Shown here: one piece after another, positions 8,807 to 17,824 of the stretch
How positions within the stretch are numbered: the stretch's first letter is position 1
Layout of the letters: every line of letters starts with the position of its first letter
From: Pollutimonas sp035515055
GTDB lineage: Bacteria; Pseudomonadota; Gammaproteobacteria; Burkholderiales; Burkholderiaceae_B
NCBI GenBank assembly: GCA_035515055.1
Contig: DATJBV010000030.1
Span: 14,522-78,521, forward strand
Reading direction: 5' to 3'
Length of the DNA stretch: 64,000 nt
Made by a program: the position numbers and the translations under genes
The notes under the pieces: model-generated
Told to the model about the DNA's origin: nothing
Seen by the model: the letters and a program-made list of their open reading frames with translations, nothing else
Database searches by the model: none

Positions 8807-9508
8807 TTAGGACTTTGCGTCCTGCATGTCCTTGAACAAATCAAGAATCTTCCAGCCGCGCTCCTGCGCCACCTGGCGCAGTCCTGGACTGGGGTTGGTG
8901 GCGATCGGGTGCGTGACCGCCTCGAGCAAGGGCAGGTCGTTGGGTGAGTCGCTGTAGAAGAACGAGGTCTTGAAGTCGGCGAGGCTGGCCCCCATGGTCG
9001 AAAGCCATTGCTCGACCCGTGTGACTTTGCCGGCCTGGAAGCTGGGTACGCCCTGGATACGGCCGGTGTAGCGGCCGTCGCGCATTTCGGGAATGGTGGC
9101 AATGAGATGCGGTATGCCGAAGGCGCGGGCTATTGGCTGGGTGACGAATTCGTTGGTGGCGGTGACAATGGCGCATATGTCGCCGCAATCGATGTGTTCC
9201 CGCACCAGGTCTTGAGCGATGGGGCGTATGGCCGGGCGCACCACTTCGGCCATGAAGGCTTCGTGCCACTCGGCAAGGTCGGCAGCCGCGGGCCCATTGA
9301 GCAAGCCCAGCATGAATTCGGCCGATTGCTCGGCCGTCAGGTTGCCCGCGTTATAGCGTTCCATCAGGTCGTCGTTGCGCCGTTGCGCCTCGGCGGGATC
9401 GCCCGCGCGGCCGGTGCGGGCCAGAAAATCGGCCCACTGGTAGTCGCTGTCCAGCGGCAACAGCGTGTGGTCAAGGTCGAACAGGGCAAGGCGTTTTGCA
9501 GACGTCAT
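8807..9508 (-). CDS. HAD superfamily hydrolase (HAD-IB, SerB-like)
   Basis: This 233-residue cytoplasmic phosphatase belongs to the HAD subclass IB. Motif I is LFDLDHTLLP with the nucleophilic Asp and the acid/base Asp two residues on. Motif II is ICAIVTATNEF, and the motif III/IV region FFYSDSPNDLPLLEAV carries the metal-binding aspartates. The helical cap occupies roughly residues 20-90. Neighbours (hda six bases upstream, pcnB downstream) match a conserved betaproteobacterial order. Related proteins are annotated as phosphoserine-phosphatase-like, but the true substrate is not known. I did not assign serB because the gene lacks the ACT-like region and the context points elsewhere. Confidence 0.85.
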   Translation of the reverse strand: MTSAKRLALFDLDHTLLPLDSDYQWADFLARTGRAGDPAEAQRRNDDLMERYNAGNLTAEQSAEFMLGLLNGPAAADLAEWHEAFMAEVVRPAIRPIAQDLVREHIDCGDICAIVTATNEFVTQPIARAFGIPHLIATIPEMRDGRYTGRIQGVPSFQAGKVTRVEQWLSTMGASLADFKTSFFYSDSPNDLPLLEAVTHPIATNPSPGLRQVAQERGWKILDLFKDMQDAKS

Positions 9509-9513
9509 AGTGA

Positions 9514-10209
9514 TTATTCATTCCGAACCTGGCTGGATGCCAGTAGATCTTTCAATAAGGGCAGGGTTATGGCCCGTTGCCTTTCAAGCGAGTAGCGGTC
9601 CAGCGCGTCGATCAGTGTGCTGAGCCGGCTCATGTCGCGATCGTAATGGGTGAGCACCCAGCTGACGACTTCGTTCGAGAGCTGCAGGCCGCGTTCGGCC
9701 GCGCGGGCCTTGAGGGCTTCGGCGCGGTCGTCGTCCGACAGCAATTCCAGGCGGAACACCAAGTCCCAACCGAGCCGTGTGCGCAAGTCTTCGCGCAGGG
9801 GCATTGCCATTGGCGCACGGTCGCCCGCCAGAACAAGGGCGAAAGCGCAATTGGTGGCGGCAACCTCGCGCCAGCGATTGTACAGGGCAAACAGCGCCGC
9901 CTGACCGGATGCGTCGAGATGTTCGACGTTGTCGATGGCGATCAGCCGAAAAGACAGGGTTTCGGCGGTGGCGATGTCCTTGAGCGCCGCCGGGTCGTCA
10001 TCCGCGCGATGGTAATGCGCAGGCCCCGGCTGCGCGCAGGCACGCAACAAATGGCTGCGGCCGGAGCCCGGCGCGCCCCAAAGGTAAATGGCGCGGCCCG
10101 GTTGGCAGTGGCGCAATGCATCTAGCGCGGCACCGTTGTCCCCGACCACGAAGTTGTCGAGCGTAGGCGGCGAAGGTGGTAACAAGTCCAGTATCAGTTG
10201 CTGAGTCAT
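9514..10209 (-). CDS. hda: DnaA regulatory inactivator Hda-like ATPase
   Basis: Hda works with the DNA-loaded beta clamp to stimulate ATP hydrolysis on DnaA and limit re-initiation. The 231-residue protein has an N-terminal QLILDLLPP, a clamp-binding-like motif comparable with QLSLPL in the Escherichia coli protein. The AAA+ core follows with WGAPGSGRSHLL, where Arg replaces the Walker A Lys as in other Hda proteins, and LIAIDNVEHLD as Walker B. RLGWDLVFRLELLSDDDR is the region around sensor 1 and box VII. It lacks the DnaA DNA-binding domain IV. The gene starts a minus-strand run towards the HAD phosphatase and pcnB, divergent from purM. Confidence 0.9.
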   Translation of the reverse strand: MTQQLILDLLPPSPPTLDNFVVGDNGAALDALRHCQPGRAIYLWGAPGSGRSHLLRACAQPGPAHYHRADDDPAALKDIATAETLSFRLIAIDNVEHLDASGQAALFALYNRWREVAATNCAFALVLAGDRAPMAMPLREDLRTRLGWDLVFRLELLSDDDRAEALKARAAERGLQLSNEVVSWVLTHYDRDMSRLSTLIDALDRYSLERQRAITLPLLKDLLASSQVRNE

Positions 10210-10338
10210 CTGTTGTCTAATGGGGGGCGCCGCAATGCGAGGCGGCCGAGCGTGCAGGGCGTTTTGCCGCGTTCATCGTAAAATTGCCCCTGGTATTTAA
10301 TTCAACATGCAATTCTTGCACATCCCACGGCATTTCTC

Positions 10339-11391
10339 ATGACAAACAAACAATCAGCTTCCTTGACTTATCGCGACGCAGGAGTCGATATCGACGCGGG
10401 TGAGGCGCTCGTTGATCGTATCAAGCCTCTGGCCGCTAAAACCATGAGGGCCGGTGTGATGGCGGGCATAGGCGGTTTCGGCGCCTTGTTCGAAGTGCCG
10501 AAACACCTTAAAGAGCCCGTGCTGGTATCGGGCACCGATGGGGTGGGCACCAAGCTGCGCCTGGCGTTCGAGTGGCAGCGCCATGATACCGTGGGTATCG
10601 ACCTGGTCGCGATGAGCGTCAACGATATTCTCGTGCAAGGCGCGGAACCGCTGTTCTTCCTCGACTATTTCGCTTGCGGAAAGCTGTCGGTCGATACGGC
10701 CGCGAGCGTCGTGTCAGGGATAGCAAAAGGGTGCGAGCTTGCCGGATGCGCCCTGATCGGCGGTGAAACCGCCGAAATGCCCGGCATGTATCCCGACGGC
10801 GAATACGACCTTGCCGGCTTCGCGGTTGGCGCAGTCGAAAAGTCGCGCATCATCGATGGCAAGTCCATCGTGCCAGGCGATGTGGTGCTTGGCCTTGCCT
10901 CCAGCGGCGCCCATTCCAACGGATTTTCCCTGCTGCGCAAGATCATGACGCACGCGAACGCCAGGCCGGGTCAGGACCTGGGCGGCCGGCCGCTGGAAGA
11001 CGTGGTCATGGCGCCGACACGCATCTATGTCAAGTCGGTGCTGGCGGCACTGGCCGCACATGGCGCCAACATAAAAGGACTCGCGCATATTACCGGCGGC
11101 GGCCTGCTGGATAACGTGCCACGCATTTTGCAGCCCCACCTGTCCGCCCGGCTGTACCGCGACGCCTGGGTAATGCCCGAACTCTTCAGCTGGTTGCAGC
11201 AGAACGGCGGCGTGGCCGACTCCGAAATGCACCGGGTCTTCAATTGCGGCATGGGGATGGTCATTGTGGTTCCCGCCGATCAAGCCGATGCCATCGCCGC
11301 AACGCTGGCGAGCCATGGCGAACAAGTCAGCCGCCTGGGCGACATCATCGAGCGCCAGGGCGCGGACGCCCCGCAAACGATAGTCGTGTAA
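10339..11391 (+). CDS. purM: Phosphoribosylformylglycinamidine cyclo-ligase (AIR synthetase)
   Basis: PurM performs ATP-dependent ring closure of FGAM to AIR in purine synthesis. The protein has 350 residues, normal for the family. Visible blocks are LTYRDAGVDIDAGEALVDRI at the N-terminus, VSGTDGVGTKLRLAF, DLVAMSVNDILVQGAEPLFFLDY, LIGGETAEMPGMY and the C-terminal HITGGGLLDNVPRIL. It stands alone between hda (divergent) and miaA (convergent), not beside purN. The 129-bp gap upstream must contain its promoter; no clear consensus pair was seen. Confidence 0.97.
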   Translation: MTNKQSASLTYRDAGVDIDAGEALVDRIKPLAAKTMRAGVMAGIGGFGALFEVPKHLKEPVLVSGTDGVGTKLRLAFEWQRHDTVGIDLVAMSVNDILVQGAEPLFFLDYFACGKLSVDTAASVVSGIAKGCELAGCALIGGETAEMPGMYPDGEYDLAGFAVGAVEKSRIIDGKSIVPGDVVLGLASSGAHSNGFSLLRKIMTHANARPGQDLGGRPLEDVVMAPTRIYVKSVLAALAAHGANIKGLAHITGGGLLDNVPRILQPHLSARLYRDAWVMPELFSWLQQNGGVADSEMHRVFNCGMGMVIVVPADQADAIAATLASHGEQVSRLGDIIERQGADAPQTIVV

Positions 11392-11396
11392 GCCCG

Positions 11397-11421
11397 CTTA
11401 TGGCCAATATCTGGCCATAAG
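11397..11421. terminator. Perfect 10-bp inverted repeat between purM and miaA
   Basis: Bases 11397-11406 and 11412-11421 form a perfect 10-bp stem with a 5-base loop. It sits in the six-base space between the convergent purM and miaA genes and extends into the last miaA codons, covering the miaA stop. There is no T-run, so it could block either polymerase or stabilise 3' ends rather than act as a classic terminator. Confidence 0.5.
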
Positions 11422-12330
11422 GTCGACTGCCTGCGCCGACACATTGGGGGCCAGGCAGTCAATGACATGACGCTCCGGTTCCGACCGCAGCCACGTCAGT
11501 TGGCGCTTGCCTAGCTGCCGCGTGGCGGCGATGGCCTGTTCGATTGCCTGTTCGAGCGTGCAGGCCCCGTCCAGATAATCCCATAATTGCCGGTAACCCA
11601 CGCAGCGGACAGAAGGCAGGCCGGTGTGCAGGTCGCGCCTGGCATGCAGCGCCTGGACCTCCTGAACAAGCCCTTGTTCGATCATGGCCTGGTAGCGTTG
11701 CGCAATGCGCGCATGCAGAACCAGGCGGTCCGAGGGCTCGAGGCTCACCGTCACGAACTCCACGTCCTTGTTCGCTTGCGGGCGCGCGTCGGTCAGCCAG
11801 CTCGACATCGGCCTGCCGCTGATCCGGTATATCTCGAGCGCGCGCTGTATACGCTGACTGTCGTTTGGAGCCAATCTGCGGGCTGTCTCGGGGTCCACCT
11901 CCGCCAGCCGGCGGTACATTCCCGGCCAGCCTTGTGCTTGGGCTTCTTCGTCGATCTGGGCGCGGATGGACGGATTGGCGGCTGGCAGGCTATTGAGCCC
12001 CTCACGCAACGCCTTGTAGTACAGCATGGTGCCGCCGCACAGCACGGGGATATTGCCGCGCGAATGAATGTCGGCGATGAGAGCGCCGGCATCGTCATGA
12101 AATTCCGCCGCCGAGTAGCTTTGTGCCGGATCACGGATGTCGAGCAGGTGGTGCGCCGTCGCTGCGCGTTCCGCGGGCGAGGGCTTGGCTGTGCCTATGT
12201 TCATGCCGCGATAAATGGTGGCCGAATCCATGATGATCAGTTCGATGGGCCATCGCCGGGCAAGCGCGAGGGTCGTGGCGCTTTTTCCGGAGGCTGTCGG
12301 GCCGGTAAGGCAAATAACAGGCGTCTTCAT
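11398..12330 (-). CDS. miaA: tRNA dimethylallyltransferase
   Basis: MiaA transfers a dimethylallyl group to A37 of tRNAs that read codons starting with U. The protein has 310 residues from the ATG at 12330. LTGPTASGKSA is the P-loop, DSATIYRGMNIGTAKP is the conserved substrate block (usually DSRQVYRGMDIGTAKP), and VLCGGTMLYYKALREGL and NDSQRIQRALEI follow. An in-frame start 24 codons upstream lies inside mutL and is rejected. The miaA ATG overlaps the mutL stop (ATGA), the mutL-miaA coupling widely seen in proteobacteria. Replacement of the usual RQV by ATI in the DSxxxYRG block is a mild oddity. Confidence 0.95.
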   Translation of the reverse strand: MKTPVICLTGPTASGKSATTLALARRWPIELIIMDSATIYRGMNIGTAKPSPAERAATAHHLLDIRDPAQSYSAAEFHDDAGALIADIHSRGNIPVLCGGTMLYYKALREGLNSLPAANPSIRAQIDEEAQAQGWPGMYRRLAEVDPETARRLAPNDSQRIQRALEIYRISGRPMSSWLTDARPQANKDVEFVTVSLEPSDRLVLHARIAQRYQAMIEQGLVQEVQALHARRDLHTGLPSVRCVGYRQLWDYLDGACTLEQAIEQAIAATRQLGKRQLTWLRSEPERHVIDCLAPNVSAQAVDLMARYWP

Positions 12331-14171
12331 TGGCCGCGCATGAACATCTTGTCGAGGTCGCCCAGCCGCCATTGCACCCACGTGGGCCGACCATGATTGC
12401 ATTGATCGGCGCGTTCCGTTCGCTCCATCTGGCGCAATAGACCGTTCATTTCGTCCAGCGTCAGGCGCCGGTTGGCACGCACCGAACCATGGCAGGCCAT
12501 GGTCGAGAGCAGTTCGTTGCGCTGCTCCGTGAGGCGCGGCGACGTGCCCACTCCCGCCAAGTCGCGCAATACCCCGCGCGCAAGCGACTCGATGTCGCCA
12601 CTTGACAGCAATGCAGGGACGGCGCGCACCATGACGCTGCCCGGGCCGGCGGCGCGCAAGGTGAGGCCCAGATCGGCCAATGTGGCGGCGTGTTCGTCGA
12701 TGAGCGCTATGTCTTTCTCGGACGTATTGAACACGACAGGCACCAGGAGTTCTTGACTGGGCAGGCGTTCACCGTCCATGGCTGTTTTCAACTGCTCATA
12801 GACGACGCGCTCATGTGCGGCGTGCATGTCGACGATGACCAGGCCATGGCGGTTTTGGGCAAGGATATAAATCCCGTGGAGCTGGCCCAGGGCCATGCCC
12901 AGAGGGAATGCGTCGTGTTCCTGTGTGTATTGAGGATCTTGCGTGTTGGTGATTTGCGGTTCGAGCGGACGATAAAAAGATGGCCAATTGACTTCCTGCC
13001 CCTGGACCGGCTCGCGTAACGCGAAGGCATGTTGTGCTTGCCATGCGGGAAGGCGGGGCACCCCGGCAGGAGAGAAACGCTGGTCTTCAGCTGTGGCCAT
13101 GCCGGGCATTGCTACGCCGGGCGCGGCGACGCCCGACGCGTTCTCGACGATGCCGACGCCCGGCGTACCGGCCGCCGCGTCCCCGCCCAGCGTCGCCAAC
13201 GTCTGCTGGAGAGCTTGGGATACAAAACGGTGGACGGCGCCGCTGTCGCGAAAACGAACTTCGTGCTTGGCTGGATGCACGTTGACGTCCACGCCTGCCG
13301 GGTCCACCGAAAGAAACAAGACATACGCCGGCTGGCGGTCGCCATGCAGCACGTCGGCATAGGCCTGGCGGATGGCATGCGCGACCGTGCGGTCTTTGAC
13401 GTAGCGGCCGTTGACGTACAAATATTGCTGGTCGGCGCGACTGCGGGCATAGGTGGGGCGTGTAATGACGCCGCGCAGCGCGATCAGGCCATGTTCGTGC
13501 GCCACCTCGAGGCCTTGGGCCACAAATTCCGGTCCCAAGACATCGCGAACCCGTTGCCCCATGCCCGCTGCGCGCCACTGACGCTGCGGCTTTTCGTTGT
13601 GAAAGAGGCGGAAGGCAACAGCAGGCTGTGCGAGAGCCACGCGTTCCATCGCGTCGACACAGTGGCCGTATTCAGTGGCTTCCGCACGAAGAAATTTGCG
13701 CCGCGCAGGAACGTCGTCGAATAGTTGGCGTACGTCGATAGTTGTACCGACGGACCCGGACGCCGCAACCGGTTGGCTATCGTTTGATGCAATCTGCCAT
13801 GCGTGAGGCGCATTTGACGTTCGCGAGGTAAGGGTCAGTCGGGCGACCGACGCCACCGATGCCAGCGCCTCTCCGCGAAAGCCCATGGAGCTGACGGACT
13901 CCAATTCATCTAATGACAAAATTTTATTTGTGGCGTGCCGGGTGAGCGCCAGGCCTAGTTCGGATGGCGGGATCCCGCATCCGTCATCGCTGACGGCAAT
14001 GCGTCGTATTCCGCCGCCGTCTAGGCGCACCTCGATTGTGCGCGCGCCAGCATCGACGGCATTCTCCAGCAATTCTTTCAGGACGGACGCGGGGCGCTCG
14101 ATGACCTCCCCAGCAGCGATTTGGCTGATCAATAGGTCGGGCAAAGGTGCGATGGAGCGGCGTTCCGTCAT
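12327..14171 (-). CDS. mutL: DNA mismatch repair protein MutL
   Basis: MutL couples MutS mismatch recognition to strand incision. The protein has 614 residues. The GHKL ATPase head has LLISQIAAGEVIERPASVL, SDDGCGIP, LTRHATNKI and GFRGEALASVASV. A linker rich in Gly/Ala/Val/Pro follows near residues 340-380. The C-terminal domain contains DMHAAHERVVYE, close to the endonuclease metal motif DQHAxxExxxxE, plus ACHGSVRANR and CNHGRPTW. This indicates a nicking MutL of the type found where MutH is absent, as described for Neisseria and Bacillus. It is followed by miaA with overlapping stop and start. The 121 bp upstream to the DedA gene is divergent. Confidence 0.95.
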   Translation of the reverse strand: MTERRSIAPLPDLLISQIAAGEVIERPASVLKELLENAVDAGARTIEVRLDGGGIRRIAVSDDGCGIPPSELGLALTRHATNKILSLDELESVSSMGFRGEALASVASVARLTLTSRTSNAPHAWQIASNDSQPVAASGSVGTTIDVRQLFDDVPARRKFLRAEATEYGHCVDAMERVALAQPAVAFRLFHNEKPQRQWRAAGMGQRVRDVLGPEFVAQGLEVAHEHGLIALRGVITRPTYARSRADQQYLYVNGRYVKDRTVAHAIRQAYADVLHGDRQPAYVLFLSVDPAGVDVNVHPAKHEVRFRDSGAVHRFVSQALQQTLATLGGDAAAGTPGVGIVENASGVAAPGVAMPGMATAEDQRFSPAGVPRLPAWQAQHAFALREPVQGQEVNWPSFYRPLEPQITNTQDPQYTQEHDAFPLGMALGQLHGIYILAQNRHGLVIVDMHAAHERVVYEQLKTAMDGERLPSQELLVPVVFNTSEKDIALIDEHAATLADLGLTLRAAGPGSVMVRAVPALLSSGDIESLARGVLRDLAGVGTSPRLTEQRNELLSTMACHGSVRANRRLTLDEMNGLLRQMERTERADQCNHGRPTWVQWRLGDLDKMFMRGQ

Positions 14172-14292
14172 GGGGTATTTCCAATGGATCCACGGTGTAC
14201 AGTGTTTGATTTTAGCTGTTCGGCGCCGCGCGTCCTTTTGCTGGCGGCACGAACAGGCTATATTGCCTTATCTTTTTTTTTGGTTCTTCGAT

Positions 14293-14934
14293 ATGCTCGA
14301 TATTCTCAACATGATTCTCCACATCGACCAGTTCCTGGGCGCATGGGTGGCGCAATATGGCGAGTGGATTTATCTTGTGCTGTTTCTGATCATCTTCGGA
14401 GAAACCGGCCTGGTCGTCCTGCCGTTTCTACCTGGCGATTCACTGTTATTCATTGCCGGGGCATTCGGCGCCTCCGGCTTGCTCAATCCGGTTCTGCTGT
14501 CAGTCTTGTTAATCATTGCGGCGGTTTTGGGCAATACCGTCAACTACGCTATCGGCCGGTATATTGGCCCCCGTGTCTTCACCAAAAATTACCGTTTTCT
14601 CGATCGCCAGGCCCTGATCAAGACGCACGTGTTCTATGAAAAGCACGGCGGCAAAACCATTATTCTGTCACGCTTCCTGCCGATTTTTCGCACGTTTGCG
14701 CCCTTCGTCGCGGGCGTGGCCAGCATGAATATCGTGCGCTTTCAGCTCTTCAATATCACGGGGGCCGTGCTGTGGGTCGGCAGCCTTGTCACGCTAGGTT
14801 ATTTCTTCGGCAACGTGCCCATCATCAAGGAGCACCTGAATACCATCGTGCTGATCGGTATAGGCGCGGCAGCCGTGCCGGTCGTGCTGGGTGGCTTATG
14901 GAAACTGCTCAAGAAGAAGTCCCACGCCTCTTGA
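14293..14934 (+). CDS. DedA family membrane protein
   Basis: This 213-residue inner-membrane protein is of the DedA/SNARE-associated family, linked to lipid scrambling or flippase activity, proton-motive-force maintenance and envelope stability. Family features are YLVLFLIIFGETGLVVLPFLPGDSLLF near residue 30, NYAIGRYIG, FYEKHGGKTIILSRFLPIFRTFAPFVAGVASM with the family glycines and arginines, and several hydrophobic helices to the C-terminus. The frame is open from 13885 within mutL on the other strand. The ATG at 14293 gives the normal family length. It is a single gene convergent with amiC. Which DedA subgroup it belongs to is not certain. Confidence 0.88.
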   Translation: MLDILNMILHIDQFLGAWVAQYGEWIYLVLFLIIFGETGLVVLPFLPGDSLLFIAGAFGASGLLNPVLLSVLLIIAAVLGNTVNYAIGRYIGPRVFTKNYRFLDRQALIKTHVFYEKHGGKTIILSRFLPIFRTFAPFVAGVASMNIVRFQLFNITGAVLWVGSLVTLGYFFGNVPIIKEHLNTIVLIGIGAAAVPVVLGGLWKLLKKKSHAS

Positions 14935-14949
14935 CGCGCGATGCGTCTT

Positions 14950-16308
14950 TCAGGTTCGCCGCGCCAGCGCGGGACTGGACGAAAAGTAATCGTTGATGCC
15001 GCTGAGCATGGCCTGTGCAATGCGGTCCTGATGTTTCGGGCTGCGTAACAGGCGTTCTTCTTCCGGGTTGCTGATAAACGCCGTCTCGACCAGTATTGAC
15101 GGAATGTCCGGGGCTTTCAAGACCGCAAAGCCGGCACGCTCCACGCTATTCTTATGCAAGCGGCTGATCTTGCCGATCTCGCCCAGCACCCGATCGCCTA
15201 CGCGCATCGAGTCGTTTATCTGGGCGGCGGTCGACAGGTCAAGCAATACCTGCGCAACTTGTTTGTTGTGCGAACCCAGATTAATGCCGCCGATAAGATC
15301 GGCATCGTTTTCGCGTTTGGCCATGATGCGCGCGGCGGAACTGGTGGCTCCTGTTTGAGACAGCGCGAAAACCGACGATCCACGCGCACTTGGCTTGATC
15401 CAGGCGTCGGCGTGTATCGAGATGAATAAGTCGGCCTTGATCCGGCGGGCTTTCTGAACCCGGACCTGTAGGGGCACAAAGTAGTCGTTGTCGCGCGTGA
15501 GGTAGGCGCGTGTATTGGGCTGGGCATCGAGCAGTTTTTTCAGGCGCCGGGCAATGCTGAGCACGATGTCTTTTTCCAGGGTGCCGTTGCGTCCCACGGC
15601 GCCGGGGTCTTCGCCGCCGTGTCCCGGGTCGAGCGCCACCAGGATCGGACGCATTTTTTCGGAAGGCGTGACACTGGGCGGACCGGGGGGCGGGGCGGAG
15701 GGCTTGTTCGCCACCGGCGGCAGCTTTTGCCCCTGTACCGACGGAATCGGCGCCTCGGCCGGCGCGTTCTGCGCCAAGTCTTCAAGGACTTGCGCCAAAG
15801 GATCCGCATCTGAGCTGTCCATGATGGCTAGCAATGGATCCTGTGCTATTTTTGGATACAGGTCCAACACCAGGCGGTATTTGTATTCCCCGACAGGCTT
15901 CAGCGTGAATACTTGCGGCGCAATGGGCTGTTTCAGATCCATGACGAGTCGGATGACGTCGGGCCGGTTCTGGGCCACACGCACGGACTGGATGTAGGGG
16001 TCATTGGGCTTGACTTTCGAGACCAGTTCGTCGATGGCACGGCTCATGGTCAAGCCTTCGATATCGACGACCAACCTATCCGGTCCCTCGAGCGTGAAGT
16101 GCTCCGCCTTGAGCTCACTATCCATTTCGAGCGTGACGCGGGTGTATTCGTCGGCCGGCCAGGTCCGGACGGCCACGATAGTCCCGGCCTTGGCCTCGCG
16201 AGCCATGACGGGAAGAAGGAATAAGGTGCTGGCGCCCGCTAACAGTCGGCGCCGGGCGTGTCCGGCGGCTGATATGCCTGGAAGGTGGGATTCAGAGTCG
16301 TCAGCCAT
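14950..16308 (-). CDS. amiC: N-acetylmuramoyl-L-alanine amidase (AmiC type) with Tat signal
   Basis: This zinc amidase cleaves septal peptidoglycan during daughter-cell separation. It has 452 residues. The N-terminus has ARRRLLAGASTLFLLP, a twin-arginine-type signal at residues 18-40. An AMIN domain (about 45-150) probably binds the cell wall. A Pro-rich linker leads to the Amidase_3 domain: ALDPGHGGEDPGAVG with the first Zn His and a Glu further on, FISIHADAW, and ILVETAFISNPEEERLL with the catalytic Glu. Its first 70 bases overlap the 3' end of tsaE in another frame, an unusually long overlap. The signal needs this start, so it is probably genuine. Confidence 0.93.
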   Translation of the reverse strand: MADDSESHLPGISAAGHARRRLLAGASTLFLLPVMAREAKAGTIVAVRTWPADEYTRVTLEMDSELKAEHFTLEGPDRLVVDIEGLTMSRAIDELVSKVKPNDPYIQSVRVAQNRPDVIRLVMDLKQPIAPQVFTLKPVGEYKYRLVLDLYPKIAQDPLLAIMDSSDADPLAQVLEDLAQNAPAEAPIPSVQGQKLPPVANKPSAPPPGPPSVTPSEKMRPILVALDPGHGGEDPGAVGRNGTLEKDIVLSIARRLKKLLDAQPNTRAYLTRDNDYFVPLQVRVQKARRIKADLFISIHADAWIKPSARGSSVFALSQTGATSSAARIMAKRENDADLIGGINLGSHNKQVAQVLLDLSTAAQINDSMRVGDRVLGEIGKISRLHKNSVERAGFAVLKAPDIPSILVETAFISNPEEERLLRSPKHQDRIAQAMLSGINDYFSSSPALARRT

Positions 16309-16796
16309 GATGTTCCTTTTTTGCTATGAGCGGTCAGTCTGACGTGCCGCCCCGTCCCAGCGTATTCGAAGTCAATTTGCAGATCGGGTGGCGGCAATAA
16401 TGACCCCGCATTTTCCGGCCACTCGATCAATACGACCGCTTTTTCCTGGAGTATATCGCGAAAACCCGCATCTACCCACTCGCGGGAATTCTTAAATCTA
16501 TAAAAATCAAGATGATACAACTGCAAGTTAGAAAGATTATAGCTTTCTACCAATGCGTAGCTAGGGCTTTTGATTCTTCCTGCGACGCCGCAAGCGCGCA
16601 ACAAGGCGCGTGCGAAGCTGGTTTTTCCGGCCCCGAGGTCGCCGCGCAAATGTATACGGCCCCCGACTTGGCTGGATTCCATCGCGGGATGGGTGCCCGC
16701 CAGCATGGGCGCCAATTGCTGCGCCAGGGCTATCGTGGCGTCTTCGTCAGGCAAATACAGTTCTTTGTGCGTCAAGGTTGGCCGCCGTGTGTTCAT
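16239..16796 (-). CDS. tsaE: tRNA threonylcarbamoyladenosine biosynthesis ATPase TsaE
   Basis: TsaE is the small ATPase that drives the TsaB-TsaD complex making t6A37 in tRNAs reading ANN codons. The protein is 185 residues, slightly long for the family. IHLRGDLGAGKTSFARALL near residue 50 is the Walker A region, SPSYALVESY follows as switch I, and YHLDFYRF, then VVLIEWPENAG as Walker B-like strand. The C-terminal extension of about 30 residues overlaps amiC. The gene's start overlaps the stop of the AEC transporter gene by four bases, making a three-gene minus-strand run (transporter, tsaE, amiC). Confidence 0.94.
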   Translation of the reverse strand: MNTRRPTLTHKELYLPDEDATIALAQQLAPMLAGTHPAMESSQVGGRIHLRGDLGAGKTSFARALLRACGVAGRIKSPSYALVESYNLSNLQLYHLDFYRFKNSREWVDAGFRDILQEKAVVLIEWPENAGSLLPPPDLQIDFEYAGTGRHVRLTAHSKKGTSWLTTLNPTFQAYQPPDTPGADC

Positions 16797-17695
16797 TGAA
16801 TGCCGGGACTGACCGTAAGCCAGAAGGGCAGCGTAATGGCAGACAAGAGTGTGCCAACAGACATTGTGACAGCAACCAGCGGTCCGTTACCGCCCATGCG
16901 GGCCGCCAACACATGAGCTGAAGAAGCGGTCGGCAAGGCGCTAAAAAGCAACAGCATTTGGCGCTCGACGGGTGGCAGGCTCAAGTACCAACCTATGAAA
17001 ATGGCCGCGACGGGCATGACCATAAGGCGCAGCGCAATGATCCAGGTCATGAGCTTTACCGAGCCTTTGCCTCCTTTAAGCGACAACGTGGCGCCGACGC
17101 ACATCAGCCCGATCGCGATGGCGCATGCGCCCAATCGCTCTAAAGTGATGTCGACGGGCTTGGGGATAGGTACCGCAAGAATGTTGCATATCAGCGCCAA
17201 TACGGTGGCGATCACGAATGGATTACGCGCGATCTCCTTGAACACCTTGCCGCCATTTTGCCGCGCCAACGCATGCACGGCGGCCATATTGGAGAGAGGA
17301 ACGGCAAATCCGACCAGAACAGCCATAGTTGTAATGCCCGCGGATCCAGCCAGGCTGCCGGCCAGAGACAATCCAATATACGTATTGAACCGGAAGCCGC
17401 ATTGCGCCACCGAAGCGTGTGCGACCGGGTCGGGGCGCAGGACAGGAACCGCCAGCCACGCCATGGCTATGCCGAACGCCAGCATGGCGATCGTTGCCTG
17501 CAAAAGCGTGTAGGTTTCCGACGGGCTTAGGGGCGTCTGGGTAATTGAATGAAAGAGCAGGGCCGGAAACAGGATGAAGTAGACGAGTTGTTCGGCGCCA
17601 CGAAAGAATTCCACGGGGAAGCGGAACTTATGGAACAGAATCCATCCTAGTGCGATCAGCAGGAAGTCGGGTAAGACAATTAGGATGACTGACAT
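16793..17695 (-). CDS. AEC (auxin efflux carrier) family transporter
   Basis: This 300-residue inner-membrane carrier belongs to the AEC family, whose bacterial members move malonate, malate or other small carboxylates. Hydropathy suggests about ten helices in two halves. Visible pieces include PDFLLIALGWILFHKFRFP at the N-terminus, the conserved FILFPALLFHSI stretch, and GAWVxxGATL-like CVGATLSLKGG in the second half. ILAVPIPKPVDITLERLGACA is the typical crossing of domain two. It precedes tsaE with a four-base overlap, which is probably historical rather than functional. The substrate cannot be predicted. Confidence 0.82.
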   Translation of the reverse strand: MSVILIVLPDFLLIALGWILFHKFRFPVEFFRGAEQLVYFILFPALLFHSITQTPLSPSETYTLLQATIAMLAFGIAMAWLAVPVLRPDPVAHASVAQCGFRFNTYIGLSLAGSLAGSAGITTMAVLVGFAVPLSNMAAVHALARQNGGKVFKEIARNPFVIATVLALICNILAVPIPKPVDITLERLGACAIAIGLMCVGATLSLKGGKGSVKLMTWIIALRLMVMPVAAIFIGWYLSLPPVERQMLLLFSALPTASSAHVLAARMGGNGPLVAVTMSVGTLLSAITLPFWLTVSPGIQ

Positions 17696-17824
17696 TAAGC
17701 AACAAAAGCTGAAGAGGATTGCTATTTTAAACCGATGCGCACTCGCCCCGATTTGTTTACTGGTATTCTGCGTGCTGCAGTATTCGGTAACATGAAAAAC
17801 AAAACTACACAGAGAGACTTATAC

